Origin: Candidatus Sumerlaeota bacterium | GTDB lineage: Bacteria; Sumerlaeota; Sumerlaeia; Sumerlaeales; Sumerlaeaceae | Reading direction: 5' to 3' | DNA: 64,000 nucleotides | Assembly: GCA_012513815.1 (NCBI GenBank) | Contig: JAAZBM010000005.1 | Span: 1 to 64,000, forward strand | Shown here: positions 17,043 to 25,347 of the stretch, piece after piece | Layout of the letters: each line of letters opens with the position of its first letter | How positions within the stretch are numbered: the stretch's first letter is position 1 | Program-made: the position numbers and the translations under genes | Notes under the pieces: generated by a model | What the model was told of the DNA's origin: nothing | The model's database searches: none | Seen by the model: only the letters and a program-made list of their open reading frames with translations

Positions 17043-18080
17043 ATGAGAACACGACGTAACTACCTGAAATCGCTAACCGGCATCGCAAGCATCGTTTGCG
17101 CGATGGCGCTGATGCCACACACCGCAAGCGCATTGCGGATTATCGACATGTCGACGACTGAAAGCCCCAACGCCGCCATCGCGAAGAAGGCAATGGGACT
17201 GACGCAAAACCCGATGACTAAGCTGAGTGAGATAACGACTCAATCGGCCACGAAAAACACTCTCATTCCGCCGCCGCGGGAAAAGCTGCAGGGCTATCAC
17301 ACGCAGGTCGGCGCCGGAACGCTCTTTGTCCCGGACTACTACACGCCCGAACCTGATGCGCAAATCACCCTCGTGCTCTTCTTCCATGGCGCGGCGTGGT
17401 GCGCGGAGCAAGGATTCGTCCACTCCCGCCGCAACGCCGTCCTCGTCTCGGTCAACGCCGCGAACTATGGCTACCCCCAACTGCTGGCCGACCCCAAGAC
17501 GCTAGACGAGATCGTGAACGGCACAAACGGCGTTATGAAGCGTTTGGGCAAGTCAACCGGCGAAGTCCGACGCATTGTGCTCGCGTCGTTCAGCGGCGGC
17601 TGGACAGGCGTTGACGCGGTGCTGCGCGATGCACGCTATGCGCCGATGGTAACGGCTGTACTCCTTGCGGATTCCCTGTATCCGCGCCGAGCCGGAAAAT
17701 CCGAAATCGACCCGGAGATGTTGGCGCCCATCGCCGACTTCGCTCAACAGGCTGCGGCACCCGAAGTCGCCGGACAGGAGCCACGAACGATGGTCTTCTC
17801 GTTCCTCTATCCGCCGGAGGAAAAGTATCGCACCAACATGACCTATCGCGCGGCTCGCGAGTTGGCGACACGCACCCAAGCGAACTGGACGCCCTCCAAG
17901 GAAACAAATATTCGGGGAAAGAAGATTGCCGAGCGCGCGGACAAAAACAGATTGCATATCATCGCGGTCGAGGGAATGACGACTCAAGACCACTTCGAGC
18001 ATTTCTACGGTTGGGAGGAACTCCTGAACCAGTCCTCCATCCCCCAAGCACCCACTTCCGTGAGCAAGACCAATGATTGA
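17043..18080 (+). CDS. Tat-exported alpha/beta-hydrolase-like protein
   Basis: A 345-residue protein with a twin-arginine signal (TRRNYLKSLTG, hydrophobic core to about residue 31, cleavage near TASA). The mature part has an alpha/beta-hydrolase arrangement: VLFFHGAAWC as the oxyanion-hole strand, then IVLASFSGGWTG in the nucleophile-elbow position. The elbow reads A-S-F-S-G rather than the usual G-x-S-x-G, so the serine could still be catalytic. A late region around DHFEHFYGW might supply the His. The substrate is unknown. The start at 17043 follows GAGGA. It overlaps the next gene by 8 bases. Confidence 0.65.
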   Translation: MRTRRNYLKSLTGIASIVCAMALMPHTASALRIIDMSTTESPNAAIAKKAMGLTQNPMTKLSEITTQSATKNTLIPPPREKLQGYHTQVGAGTLFVPDYYTPEPDAQITLVLFFHGAAWCAEQGFVHSRRNAVLVSVNAANYGYPQLLADPKTLDEIVNGTNGVMKRLGKSTGEVRRIVLASFSGGWTGVDAVLRDARYAPMVTAVLLADSLYPRRAGKSEIDPEMLAPIADFAQQAAAPEVAGQEPRTMVFSFLYPPEEKYRTNMTYRAARELATRTQANWTPSKETNIRGKKIAERADKNRLHIIAVEGMTTQDHFEHFYGWEELLNQSSIPQAPTSVSKTND

Positions 18081-18291
18081 AGTCAAAGTCCACCCCAAAG
18101 CCAAACGCAACGCGATTGTCCGCCACAGCGATGAGTTGTTTGAGATCTGGACAACGGCGGCGCCGGACAAGGGCGACGCCAACGATGCCGTCACGCGGAT
18201 GCTCGCAAAGGAACTGAACATTGCCCGAAGCAATCTGAGCCTCGTCCGCGGACACACAGCCAGAACGAAATTCTTTTCCATCAGCGAGTAG
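18073..18291 (+). CDS. DUF167 (YggU/UPF0235) family protein
   Basis: This 72-residue protein matches the UPF0235 family along its length. It has IEVKVHPKAKRNAI at the start, the central PDKGDANDAVTRMLAKELN helix, and SLVRGHTARTKFFSI at the end. The family folds as a small alpha/beta protein of undefined function. The ATG overlaps the end of the hydrolase-like gene by 8 bases, so the two are translated from one message. Confidence 0.9.
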   Translation: MIEVKVHPKAKRNAIVRHSDELFEIWTTAAPDKGDANDAVTRMLAKELNIARSNLSLVRGHTARTKFFSISE

Positions 18292-18307
18292 TCAACACAA
18301 ACGCACA

Positions 18308-18343
18308 TAAAAAAAGAACCGCCCCGATTGCTCGGAGCGGTTC
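18308..18343 (-). terminator. Terminator of the secreted protein gene at 18388-20325
   Basis: The stem GAACCGC...GCGGTTC spans 18316-18343 with an inner CCGA/TCGG pair and one mismatch. On the minus strand it is followed by a run of seven T (18315-18309), so it mainly serves the minus-strand gene. It may also stop plus-strand transcripts from 18291. Confidence 0.8.
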
Positions 18344-18387
18344 ATGTTTTGCGACCGGATTCTCTATTCGAGAATCATTCGCTTATC

Positions 18388-20325
18388 CTAAAAGAGCGAC
18401 CAGTCGGTAACGGCAGCACCTGCGCCGAATCGGACTGCGCCCATCGGATGCGCGGATGCGCCCGAGGGTGGGTTGTTAGGATCGACACACCACATGGAGT
18501 CTTCGGAGGCTTCTGTCGTGTCGCTGGTTGTCCAGCTGCTACGGGAGACCTGGAGGTACCATTCATCGCCATCGGCAGGCGCGGGCTGAACAGCGACACT
18601 GCCCGTGTTGCAAGCAGCAACGGTAAGCGAGGTGTAAGGAACCGCAATTTCGAAGACAACTTTGTCTGTCATTTCTTTAGCTTTGCAAATGATTGCGCCA
18701 GAGGATTGATCCCAACCGCCCCAACCTGGGGTGTAGGTCGCGCCGTAGACATAACCGTTGTTCGAGCCGGAGGGTTGATGCGCACTCGAGTCTGTCTCCA
18801 TGTATTGGCAAATCTGGTAGATGCCACCGTCGCTGTTGTTCTTGGGGCACAGCCAAACGCCGAAGCTGTCTACCCAGTCACCAGTATCGGGGTTGTAGTA
18901 ACCTCTTTGGTTCTGGTAGCTGTTGGCATCGGGAGCATAGAACTTTTTGGCGGTCGCGCCGGTGAAGTACTCAACCAAGAAATACAGTTGGTTGTCGTCA
19001 TACATAACCTTGAACTGGCTCTGGAAGTCTGCGCCTGCGGCAACGCCGGCATCTTTTTCGAAGCCGTTTGCCCACGGGGCTTGGAGCCACTGAGCATCGC
19101 TACCTGTACCGTCGAAGACGAGGGGCGATGTTGCTCTAACAGCGGTAACTGTCTTGTAGGGAGGAGGAACGATTGTTTTGATACCGGTGAGTTCTTCAAT
19201 CCAAACATTGGCTTGGACTGCGTTGACGCTGTCGCCGTTGTTCATGAAGGTGAACCTGACGGTCTTAATTTTGGTCATATCCAAATTTTTGTCGCCGTCC
19301 CATACGTTCTGGATGAAGACGCCATCTGCAGCTCCACTTGCACTGCCAAGGATAACGGGCATGTCAACGGTGACCCATTCGTTGATTGTGGCGGCGGCAT
19401 TCATGCGAGCGTCTGCCTGTGCGCCATTTTCGTCGATCAGGTTTAACTGAACATAGCCGGCCAAACCGCCTTCGTTGACAATGTTACCCTTTAACTTCAC
19501 GCGAACGGAACTGTATTGCGAGAGGTCGGTAATGGTGGGCAGATCCTTCCGGAATCCGCTTGTATACCAGTGGTCACCGAATTGGATATCGGCCCTAAAG
19601 GCGTTGCCGTCTTTGGTGACAGCGACTGTGTTATCTGCAACATGGTTTTCATCTGTGTATCCGCCACCGTTGTAGACTTCCCAGTCAGCAACGTTTTCGC
19701 ACTTCAGGATGCTCTCGGATGCTTTGGTCACGGGGGCTGTGTCGTCGAAGCGAATGTTGTCAATCCAGTAGCCGTTTGTATATGTGGGGCTTTCGGCTGC
19801 AGCATTCAAATAGGTCGCGAAAACAAGCTTGGTGATGCGCGAAATCGCGACGTTGTTGACGTACGCATTGCCGCGAGAGTTGACCGTAAACTTGTCGAAT
19901 GAACAGACCATTTCCTGCCATTCGGTCGTCGTGCTTTTGTCGACGCTGCAGAAATAGCCATTGTCTTTCTCGTCAAGGGCAAGGATGAACATGGGGATGC
20001 TTTTGCCGTTGGCGTCATTCATCAACTTGGTGTTGAATTTGATTGACGTGAACGCGCTGAGGTCAATGGGTTGTGCCAGCGGGCAAACAGCCATGTATTC
20101 CCAATAGGCATCACCCCAGTTTGCATACGAAACTTTGATGCTCCCTGCGCCTTCGAACTTTTCGGTGGCGTCAAACTCGACGACGGTTTCACGTTGACCG
20201 TTATAGCCGTGTTGTTCCCATATCCAACCGCCAAGTTGGTTGCAGTCGTCAAGCACAACTTCCGCACCCATTGCGGGAACGGCTAGCGCGACAGCTGCCA
20301 ATAAACTGAAAGAGTATTTCATCAT
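18388..20325 (-). CDS. Secreted multi-domain CBM9-like protein with C-terminal DW tail
   Basis: The protein has 645 residues and a signal peptide (MMKYSFSLLAAVALAVPAMG). It has the same plan as the 669-residue protein at 7042: two jelly-roll-like domains (about 22-205 and 212-385), then a CBM9-like C-terminal domain. That domain opens SPLVFDGTGSDAQWLQAPW and includes YFLVEYF and WVDSFGVWL. It ends GAAVTDWSLF, the exported-protein tag. No catalytic residues are apparent; glycan binding at the cell surface is inferred. AAAGGAG lies 11 bases upstream of the first of two adjacent ATG codons. Promoter and terminator are both clear, so it is transcribed alone. Confidence 0.75.
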   Translation of the reverse strand: MMKYSFSLLAAVALAVPAMGAEVVLDDCNQLGGWIWEQHGYNGQRETVVEFDATEKFEGAGSIKVSYANWGDAYWEYMAVCPLAQPIDLSAFTSIKFNTKLMNDANGKSIPMFILALDEKDNGYFCSVDKSTTTEWQEMVCSFDKFTVNSRGNAYVNNVAISRITKLVFATYLNAAAESPTYTNGYWIDNIRFDDTAPVTKASESILKCENVADWEVYNGGGYTDENHVADNTVAVTKDGNAFRADIQFGDHWYTSGFRKDLPTITDLSQYSSVRVKLKGNIVNEGGLAGYVQLNLIDENGAQADARMNAAATINEWVTVDMPVILGSASGAADGVFIQNVWDGDKNLDMTKIKTVRFTFMNNGDSVNAVQANVWIEELTGIKTIVPPPYKTVTAVRATSPLVFDGTGSDAQWLQAPWANGFEKDAGVAAGADFQSQFKVMYDDNQLYFLVEYFTGATAKKFYAPDANSYQNQRGYYNPDTGDWVDSFGVWLCPKNNSDGGIYQICQYMETDSSAHQPSGSNNGYVYGATYTPGWGGWDQSSGAIICKAKEMTDKVVFEIAVPYTSLTVAACNTGSVAVQPAPADGDEWYLQVSRSSWTTSDTTEASEDSMWCVDPNNPPSGASAHPMGAVRFGAGAAVTDWSLF

Positions 20326-20411
20326 ACTATATAAGACTCCTTTTCAAAAGTAGTTCTAATGTTTTGGACTATTGAAAGCAATATCTGTATCAATAGTTTC
20401 CATTATTAATG

Positions 20412-20440
20412 ATTATATGCAATCGCTATAATAAATGCAA
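20412..20440 (-). promoter_or_regulatory. Sigma70-type promoter sharing its pattern with 6935-6963
   Basis: On the minus strand TTGCAT (20440-20435) and TATAAT (20417-20412) are 17 bases apart. The sequence CTTGCATTTATTA, and an ATTAATGGA-like start of the leader, are shared with the promoter of the gene at 7042. Confidence 0.75.
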
Positions 20441-20523
20441 GTGTTTTTTTACAATTTAGCAAAAAAAATGTTTTACGCAATTATTCCACCGAAAAGGCGT
20501 CTGTCCGCGTGACTCACTATTGA

Positions 20524-21648
20524 CTAATCAAGTGTCTTCTTGTAGACCTTGACGGCGATAATCGACAATATCAGGATAATAATCCCCATCGGCCAGATGT
20601 GCGGCCAACACTCGGCAAGACCGTTGCCCTTGAGCATGATACCACGCACAATGCGCATGAAATAGGTCACCGGAATACAGTTGCCGATGGCCTGTGCCCA
20701 GCCAGGCATCCCAACAAATGGATAAATAAAACCGGAAAGTAACAACGATGGCATGAACACCAGAATCGTCATTTGTAACGCTTGCAATTGGTTTTTGGCA
20801 AGCGACGAGATGGTGTAGCCAATGGCAAGATTCCCCGTAATAAACAAAATGATGGACAGCACAAACACCCACCAACTTCCCAAAAAGGGCACCTTGAAAA
20901 AGAAGATGGCCATGATCAGGATAAACGCGGCTTGGATGAGGCCAACAATCAGATTCGGCACGATTTTCCCGGCCATGATTTCGAGGGGACGCACAGGCAT
21001 CGACAGCATCGTCTCCATCGTCCCACGTTCATTCTCACGAGTCAGCGACAACGCCGTCATCATAATGCCCATCAGCGTCAGTAGCACGGCAATCAGCCCC
21101 GGCACAATGTTATACCGTATCATTGCCTCGGGGTTATAGCACCGCTGAATCCGCAGGTCGATGGGCATCTCCGTGTTGACCATTGAACGGACACTGCCGG
21201 TGAGGTCGCGGCGGATGCTCCGCAAAATCACCTCCGACATAGCGCCGATGCTATTCGCCGTTGCCGAGGGGTCCGAAGCGTCGGCCTGTAGCAAAAGCGC
21301 GGGCTTGCGCCCACTCAACAAATCGCGCGTAAAGTTTTCGGGGATTGTCAGCACAAAATAGACTTCGCCCTTTTGCAGAAGCTCGTCCCCTTCCGCATCC
21401 GTGCTTATTCGGGTCGTCAGGTCAAAATACTCGCTGTTCGTCATCGCCGCCGTCAGGTCACGCACGACGATACTGTTATCACGAATCAGCACCGCCGTCG
21501 GAAGATGCTTCGGGTCATTGTTGATGGCGTACGTGAACAAGAACACCTGCATCACCGGTATCGCCAGCACCATGGCAAAGGTGGATTTGTCGCGACGCAG
21601 CTGCGTGAGTTCCTTAATCAGTATCGCCAGAAATCGCCGGAACATCAA
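20524..21648 (-). CDS. ABC-2 type exporter permease
   Basis: This 374-residue membrane protein of the YbhR/YhhJ-type ABC-2 permease family has an N-terminal helix (FAMVLAIPVMQVFLFTYAIN) and a large extracytoplasmic domain of about 150 residues. Five C-terminal helices follow, with the conserved RENERGTMETMLSMPVRPLEIMAGK before them. It forms the channel of an exporter with the ATPase and HlyD-like protein upstream. YbhFGRS-type systems usually have two permeases and only one is present here, so it may act as a homodimer. Its ATG overlaps the ATPase stop by 4 bases. Confidence 0.88.
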   Translation of the reverse strand: MMFRRFLAILIKELTQLRRDKSTFAMVLAIPVMQVFLFTYAINNDPKHLPTAVLIRDNSIVVRDLTAAMTNSEYFDLTTRISTDAEGDELLQKGEVYFVLTIPENFTRDLLSGRKPALLLQADASDPSATANSIGAMSEVILRSIRRDLTGSVRSMVNTEMPIDLRIQRCYNPEAMIRYNIVPGLIAVLLTLMGIMMTALSLTRENERGTMETMLSMPVRPLEIMAGKIVPNLIVGLIQAAFILIMAIFFFKVPFLGSWWVFVLSIILFITGNLAIGYTISSLAKNQLQALQMTILVFMPSLLLSGFIYPFVGMPGWAQAIGNCIPVTYFMRIVRGIMLKGNGLAECWPHIWPMGIIILILSIIAVKVYKKTLD

Positions 21649-22568
21649 TCGCGACCTCCGTTGTTGTGCATGTAGTAGATGAACACATCCTCAAGGCTGG
21701 GGCTTGTCCGGCTCCACTGAATCCCACGACGCTCCCGATAGCTCTCAATCACTTGCTCAAGCGCCTGGCCATCAACTCCGCTGACATGCACGACATTGCC
21801 AAAGGGCGCAACCGTCGCGACGGCCGGTGAGGACTTCAACTCATTCATCACGCCAATCACATCGGCGCCTGTGGCGCTCCACGTTTGCAGGCCGGAATTC
21901 GCGATGACCTCGCTCACGCTGCCTTCGGCGATAATGTGCCCGTAGTAGAGATAGATAATCGCGTGGCACCGCTCGGCCTCGTCCATGTAGTGTGTGCTGA
22001 CCAGAACCGTCAAGCCATCGCGAGCAAGCTGATGAATCTCATCCCAAAAATCGCGGCGAGCCTGCGGGTCAACTCCCGCCGTCGGCTCGTCAAGCAAAAG
22101 CAATTTGGGCGAGTGAAGGATGCACGCAGCAAGCGAAAGCCGCTGTTTCCATCCACCCGAAAGTGTGCCCGCAAGCTGCTCTGAACGGCTCAAAAGACCA
22201 AACCGCCGCAACATCGCCTCGACACTATCGCACGGCTGAGCAAGACCAAAAACATTCGCGACAAACATCAGGTTTTCGCGAACGGTCAGATCCTCCCAAT
22301 AACTAAATCGCTGCGTCATGTAGCCAACTTGCTGCTTGATTTTGTTGGATTCCTTGCGGATGTCATACCCCAGACAAGTGCCCGTGCCGCCATCGGGCGT
22401 CAGCAGGCCACACAAAAGGCGAATCGTTGTCGTTTTGCCGCTGCCATTCGGCCCCAGAAAACCATAAATCTTGCCTTGGGGAACGCGGAGATTGACGTTG
22501 TCAACAACCGTGTTGTTCCCAAAACGTTTGCTCAGGTTCGAGACTTCAATCGCGTAGGTCGGCGTCAC
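21645..22568 (-). CDS. ABC exporter ATPase subunit
   Basis: This 307-residue ABC ATPase has Walker A GPNGSGKTTT (about residue 39), the Q-loop, the signature LSGGWKQRLSLA (Trp instead of the usual Gln after GG), Walker B LLLLDEPTAGVDP and the switch His in STHYMDEAERC. The C-terminal 80 residues resemble the regulatory extension of drug or polymer exporters. It energises the ABC-2 permease encoded downstream. The HlyD-type gene is 11 bases upstream, so the three form one operon. Confidence 0.9.
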   Translation of the reverse strand: MTPTYAIEVSNLSKRFGNNTVVDNVNLRVPQGKIYGFLGPNGSGKTTTIRLLCGLLTPDGGTGTCLGYDIRKESNKIKQQVGYMTQRFSYWEDLTVRENLMFVANVFGLAQPCDSVEAMLRRFGLLSRSEQLAGTLSGGWKQRLSLAACILHSPKLLLLDEPTAGVDPQARRDFWDEIHQLARDGLTVLVSTHYMDEAERCHAIIYLYYGHIIAEGSVSEVIANSGLQTWSATGADVIGVMNELKSSPAVATVAPFGNVVHVSGVDGQALEQVIESYRERRGIQWSRTSPSLEDVFIYYMHNNGGRD

Positions 22569-22579
22569 AATGCGCTCCC

Positions 22580-23524
22580 CTAATCCAGACGGAGACTCAG
22601 CGGCAGACCCGGACGGAGTGCCTCATCGAAGGTCTCGGGGCGCGCCTCGACCATGAACACAAGTTTGCTCCGAGACTCAACACTGTAAATGACGGGAGGC
22701 GTAAACTCCGCCTCGGATGAGATATAACTCACACGGGCACGAAACGCCTTCTCGACACCATCCGCGGAGGCCGTCACCGTCTGCCCGAGACGAATGCGCG
22801 GCAACTGCTCCTGACTCACAAAGAACCGAATCTTGCGATTCTCACGCGGCAATAACATCACGACCGCAGCACCCGCCGGAACATACTCGCCCACACGATA
22901 CATGACCCGCTCCACATACGCATCACTCACGGCGCGCGGGCAAGCCTCACGCAACAACTCGCGAGCCTGACTCGTGCGCTGCTCCTGAATCTCAATATCG
23001 TCCTTCGCTGCCCGCAGCAAATCCTCACGCCCACCAAGAGACGCCACCGCCAACTCGCCTTTGACCTGACTCACCGACGCCTGCGCCGACAAATACTGCA
23101 TCTTCAACGCGTCAACCGAAGACTGACTGACCGTATTCGTCTCAATCAGTTTTGCCGCGCGCTCATACTCAATCTTGGCGTTATCCAGCCGAGCCTGCGC
23201 GTCATCCAACTTCCGCTTGATAACGTCAACCTCCTCCGGACGCTTGCCCTTTTCCAAATCCGCGAGAGTCGCCCGCGCCTTCCGGACGCCGGCCTCCGCG
23301 GCACCAAGGTCCGCTTTGAGACGAGCCGTATCAAGATGAAACAAAACGTCGCCCGCATGCGTCTGACTGCCATCGACAACGGCAATCGACTCCAGAACGC
23401 CACACGTTGTCGGCCCAACATAAACGTATTCGCCTTCAACATAACCCGTCAGCGGCTTATCCGCAGGCGAGCAACCGCACAACGCAACAACCAACAACGT
23501 GACAACCGACAACAACTTAGACAT
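22580..23524 (-). CDS. HlyD/YbhG-type periplasmic adaptor lipoprotein
   Basis: This 314-residue membrane-fusion protein starts MSKLLSVVTLLVVALCGC, with a probable lipid-anchored Cys near residue 18, followed by a short biotinyl-lipoyl-like strand (YVEGEYVYVGPTTCGVLES). A long alpha-helical hairpin of about 110 residues comes next (ARATLADLEKG to REDLLRAAKDDIEIQEQRT), then beta-barrel strands. It links the ABC exporter to the outer membrane. The start at 23524 has GAGGAG 7 bases upstream; a longer frame from 23581 would spoil the signal peptide. No outer-membrane TolC gene is nearby. Confidence 0.85.
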   Translation of the reverse strand: MSKLLSVVTLLVVALCGCSPADKPLTGYVEGEYVYVGPTTCGVLESIAVVDGSQTHAGDVLFHLDTARLKADLGAAEAGVRKARATLADLEKGKRPEEVDVIKRKLDDAQARLDNAKIEYERAAKLIETNTVSQSSVDALKMQYLSAQASVSQVKGELAVASLGGREDLLRAAKDDIEIQEQRTSQARELLREACPRAVSDAYVERVMYRVGEYVPAGAAVVMLLPRENRKIRFFVSQEQLPRIRLGQTVTASADGVEKAFRARVSYISSEAEFTPPVIYSVESRSKLVFMVEARPETFDEALRPGLPLSLRLD

Positions 23525-23616
23525 GCTTCTGCTCCTCTCATAATTTCGCATTACCTCAGACCGGAGCGAATATGCATGCATGACTTAGCCGTTAGCCCCG
23601 GAGCCTGCATCCGACT

Positions 23617-25263
23617 CTAATTGTCAAATTCTTTGACGCCGTTTTTGCCGCTGATTTTGATGCTATACATGGCTTGGTCGGCCTTCTCAATCAGAATTTC
23701 GTAGGATGTTCCGTTCTCGGGGAAGCGCGTAAGTCCTATACTGCATTTGATTTGCAGGGTCTCGCCTTCACGAACAATCAGTTCGGAGGACAGCCGTTTC
23801 GTCAGATTGCCGATGAAGGTATCCAAGTTGGTGATGACGTTTTGGTCGCTGATGCACAGCACAAATTCATCGCCCCCGAAGCGGCAGCCGTATCCGTGAC
23901 CATAAATCGCGTCGAGCAGAATCTCGCCGATAAATCGGATAATGCGGTCGCCAAAGGCGTGGCCGTACTGCGAATTGAAGTTCTTGAAGTCGTCAATATC
24001 GATGAACAGGAACACGAGGTAAGACTTGGAGGGGGACTTTCCGGCTTCGAACTTGTTGATGAGTTCACGCACGGCCGGTTCAAAGAAGGTGCGGCTATAT
24101 AGCTTCGTCATCGGGTCGTACTTCGCGCGCTTGAGTAGCTGGGTATTCTTTTCTTGCAGCGCATCAAGCAACGTGTTGAAGGCATTAATCATAAGGTCGA
24201 TTTCATCGGTACGAGTGACAACCGAGATCGGGCTCATGAGTCCCTTGCTTTTGCTATCTTCGATTTGCGAAATCACCTTGTGCATTTTTCGGACGAAATA
24301 TCCCGCGGAGCGGGTTGCGACATAGAGGAAGAGACCGGCAACAATGACCATAAAACCGAACAGGATAACCGCTATTCGATAAATTGGGAAAACGATCGTG
24401 TTATAATTCTCGGTTTCGACAACCTTCCAACCGGTACTCGGAATGACAGAGTAATAAGCGATTCGTTTAGTCTTTGTCCGCAAGTTCATGAACGTGAAAA
24501 CGCCCTTTGGATGCGTCGGAAAATTGACTTTCGCCCATTCCTCTGCAAAGTCATTCATCACGCCCACTTGCGACAAGTTGTGCCGGCGCTGGGGGTTCAC
24601 GGTGTTCACAAAGGAATTGTTGTTGTCATAGATTACGGTGAACTTGTTGGGCTCTTTGTAGTCTTCATCAGTCAGCGCAATGGCCTTGATGAATTCTTTC
24701 ATGGAGAGGAAGAATGTGATATACCCGATGACAGTGTCATTATCTTTCACAGGCACGACGCAGATATGAACCGTCTTGCCGTTATATAAACTGCTGTTGG
24801 AGATAATTTCAGAGAAGCAGAACCCGTGTTCGCGCGACTTCTTCATCAAATCCGCCGAGATTGGAAGATCGTTTTTGGTTTCTTCGTTACTCGACGAAAA
24901 AAGGAGATTTCCTTCCTTGTCATTGAGCGTAATGAAAACGTACGACGGTTTGATGTCGGTAGTACTCTCAAATAGAATCTGAATAGGATTCATAGATTCC
25001 TGCGTAATCGTTGAGGTTTTGTCATACTCGTTGAGCGCCTTTCGAACAGCAAAAACACGAGAGAAAACAAGAGCCGTTTCCTTGATGGTGTTGATGTTTC
25101 TCTCGGCAATAGTGGCCTTACGCTCGGCATTAGACGCGAGTTGCTCAAAGACAGAATCACGCAAGTACATGTAGCCTAACGCAATGAAGGTTCCGCTGAT
25201 AATGACGAGCGGAAGGATGGCTGCGATGATGAGCAAAAATGCCAGTTGTTTACGAATTTTCAT
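23617..25263 (-). CDS. Membrane diguanylate cyclase with extracytoplasmic sensor domain
   Basis: A 548-residue protein with an N-terminal membrane helix (LAFLLIIAAILPLVIISGTFI) and a large extracytoplasmic region resembling a double Cache sensor (about 35-285). A second helix (about 288-312) and a HAMP-like linker follow, then a GGDEF domain (about 375-545). The active-site loop is RFGGDEF, preceded by the metal-binding IDIDDFKNFN, so it should make cyclic di-GMP. No RxxD inhibitory site precedes the loop. It lies 84 bases downstream of a paralogue with an almost identical C-terminal domain. The two are probably cotranscribed and sense different signals. Confidence 0.88.
   Translation of the reverse strand: MKIRKQLAFLLIIAAILPLVIISGTFIALGYMYLRDSVFEQLASNAERKATIAERNINTIKETALVFSRVFAVRKALNEYDKTSTITQESMNPIQILFESTTDIKPSYVFITLNDKEGNLLFSSSNEETKNDLPISADLMKKSREHGFCFSEIISNSSLYNGKTVHICVVPVKDNDTVIGYITFFLSMKEFIKAIALTDEDYKEPNKFTVIYDNNNSFVNTVNPQRRHNLSQVGVMNDFAEEWAKVNFPTHPKGVFTFMNLRTKTKRIAYYSVIPSTGWKVVETENYNTIVFPIYRIAVILFGFMVIVAGLFLYVATRSAGYFVRKMHKVISQIEDSKSKGLMSPISVVTRTDEIDLMINAFNTLLDALQEKNTQLLKRAKYDPMTKLYSRTFFEPAVRELINKFEAGKSPSKSYLVFLFIDIDDFKNFNSQYGHAFGDRIIRFIGEILLDAIYGHGYGCRFGGDEFVLCISDQNVITNLDTFIGNLTKRLSSELIVREGETLQIKCSIGLTRFPENGTSYEILIEKADQAMYSIKISGKNGVKEFDN
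23636..24020 (-). repeat. GGDEF-coding segment nearly identical to 25372-25755
   Basis: The 3' ends of the two cyclase genes match at roughly 95 percent of bases over about 380 positions. The sensor-coding parts have diverged to weak protein similarity. Sharp loss of similarity at the 5' side suggests recent gene conversion. Confidence 0.8.
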
Positions 25264-25347
25264 AGATGATATCGACTTCTCGTTGTCGCCAACAACAACA
25301 CATTCCTTGTTTTTGATGGGCGGCCATTCGCGCTATTCCGGAGATAT

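Noticed and set aside
18328-19446. A 372-codon plus-strand frame opposite the secreted CBM9-like gene
   Set aside because: It is antisense to a gene with signal peptide, promoter and terminator, and the product looks random.
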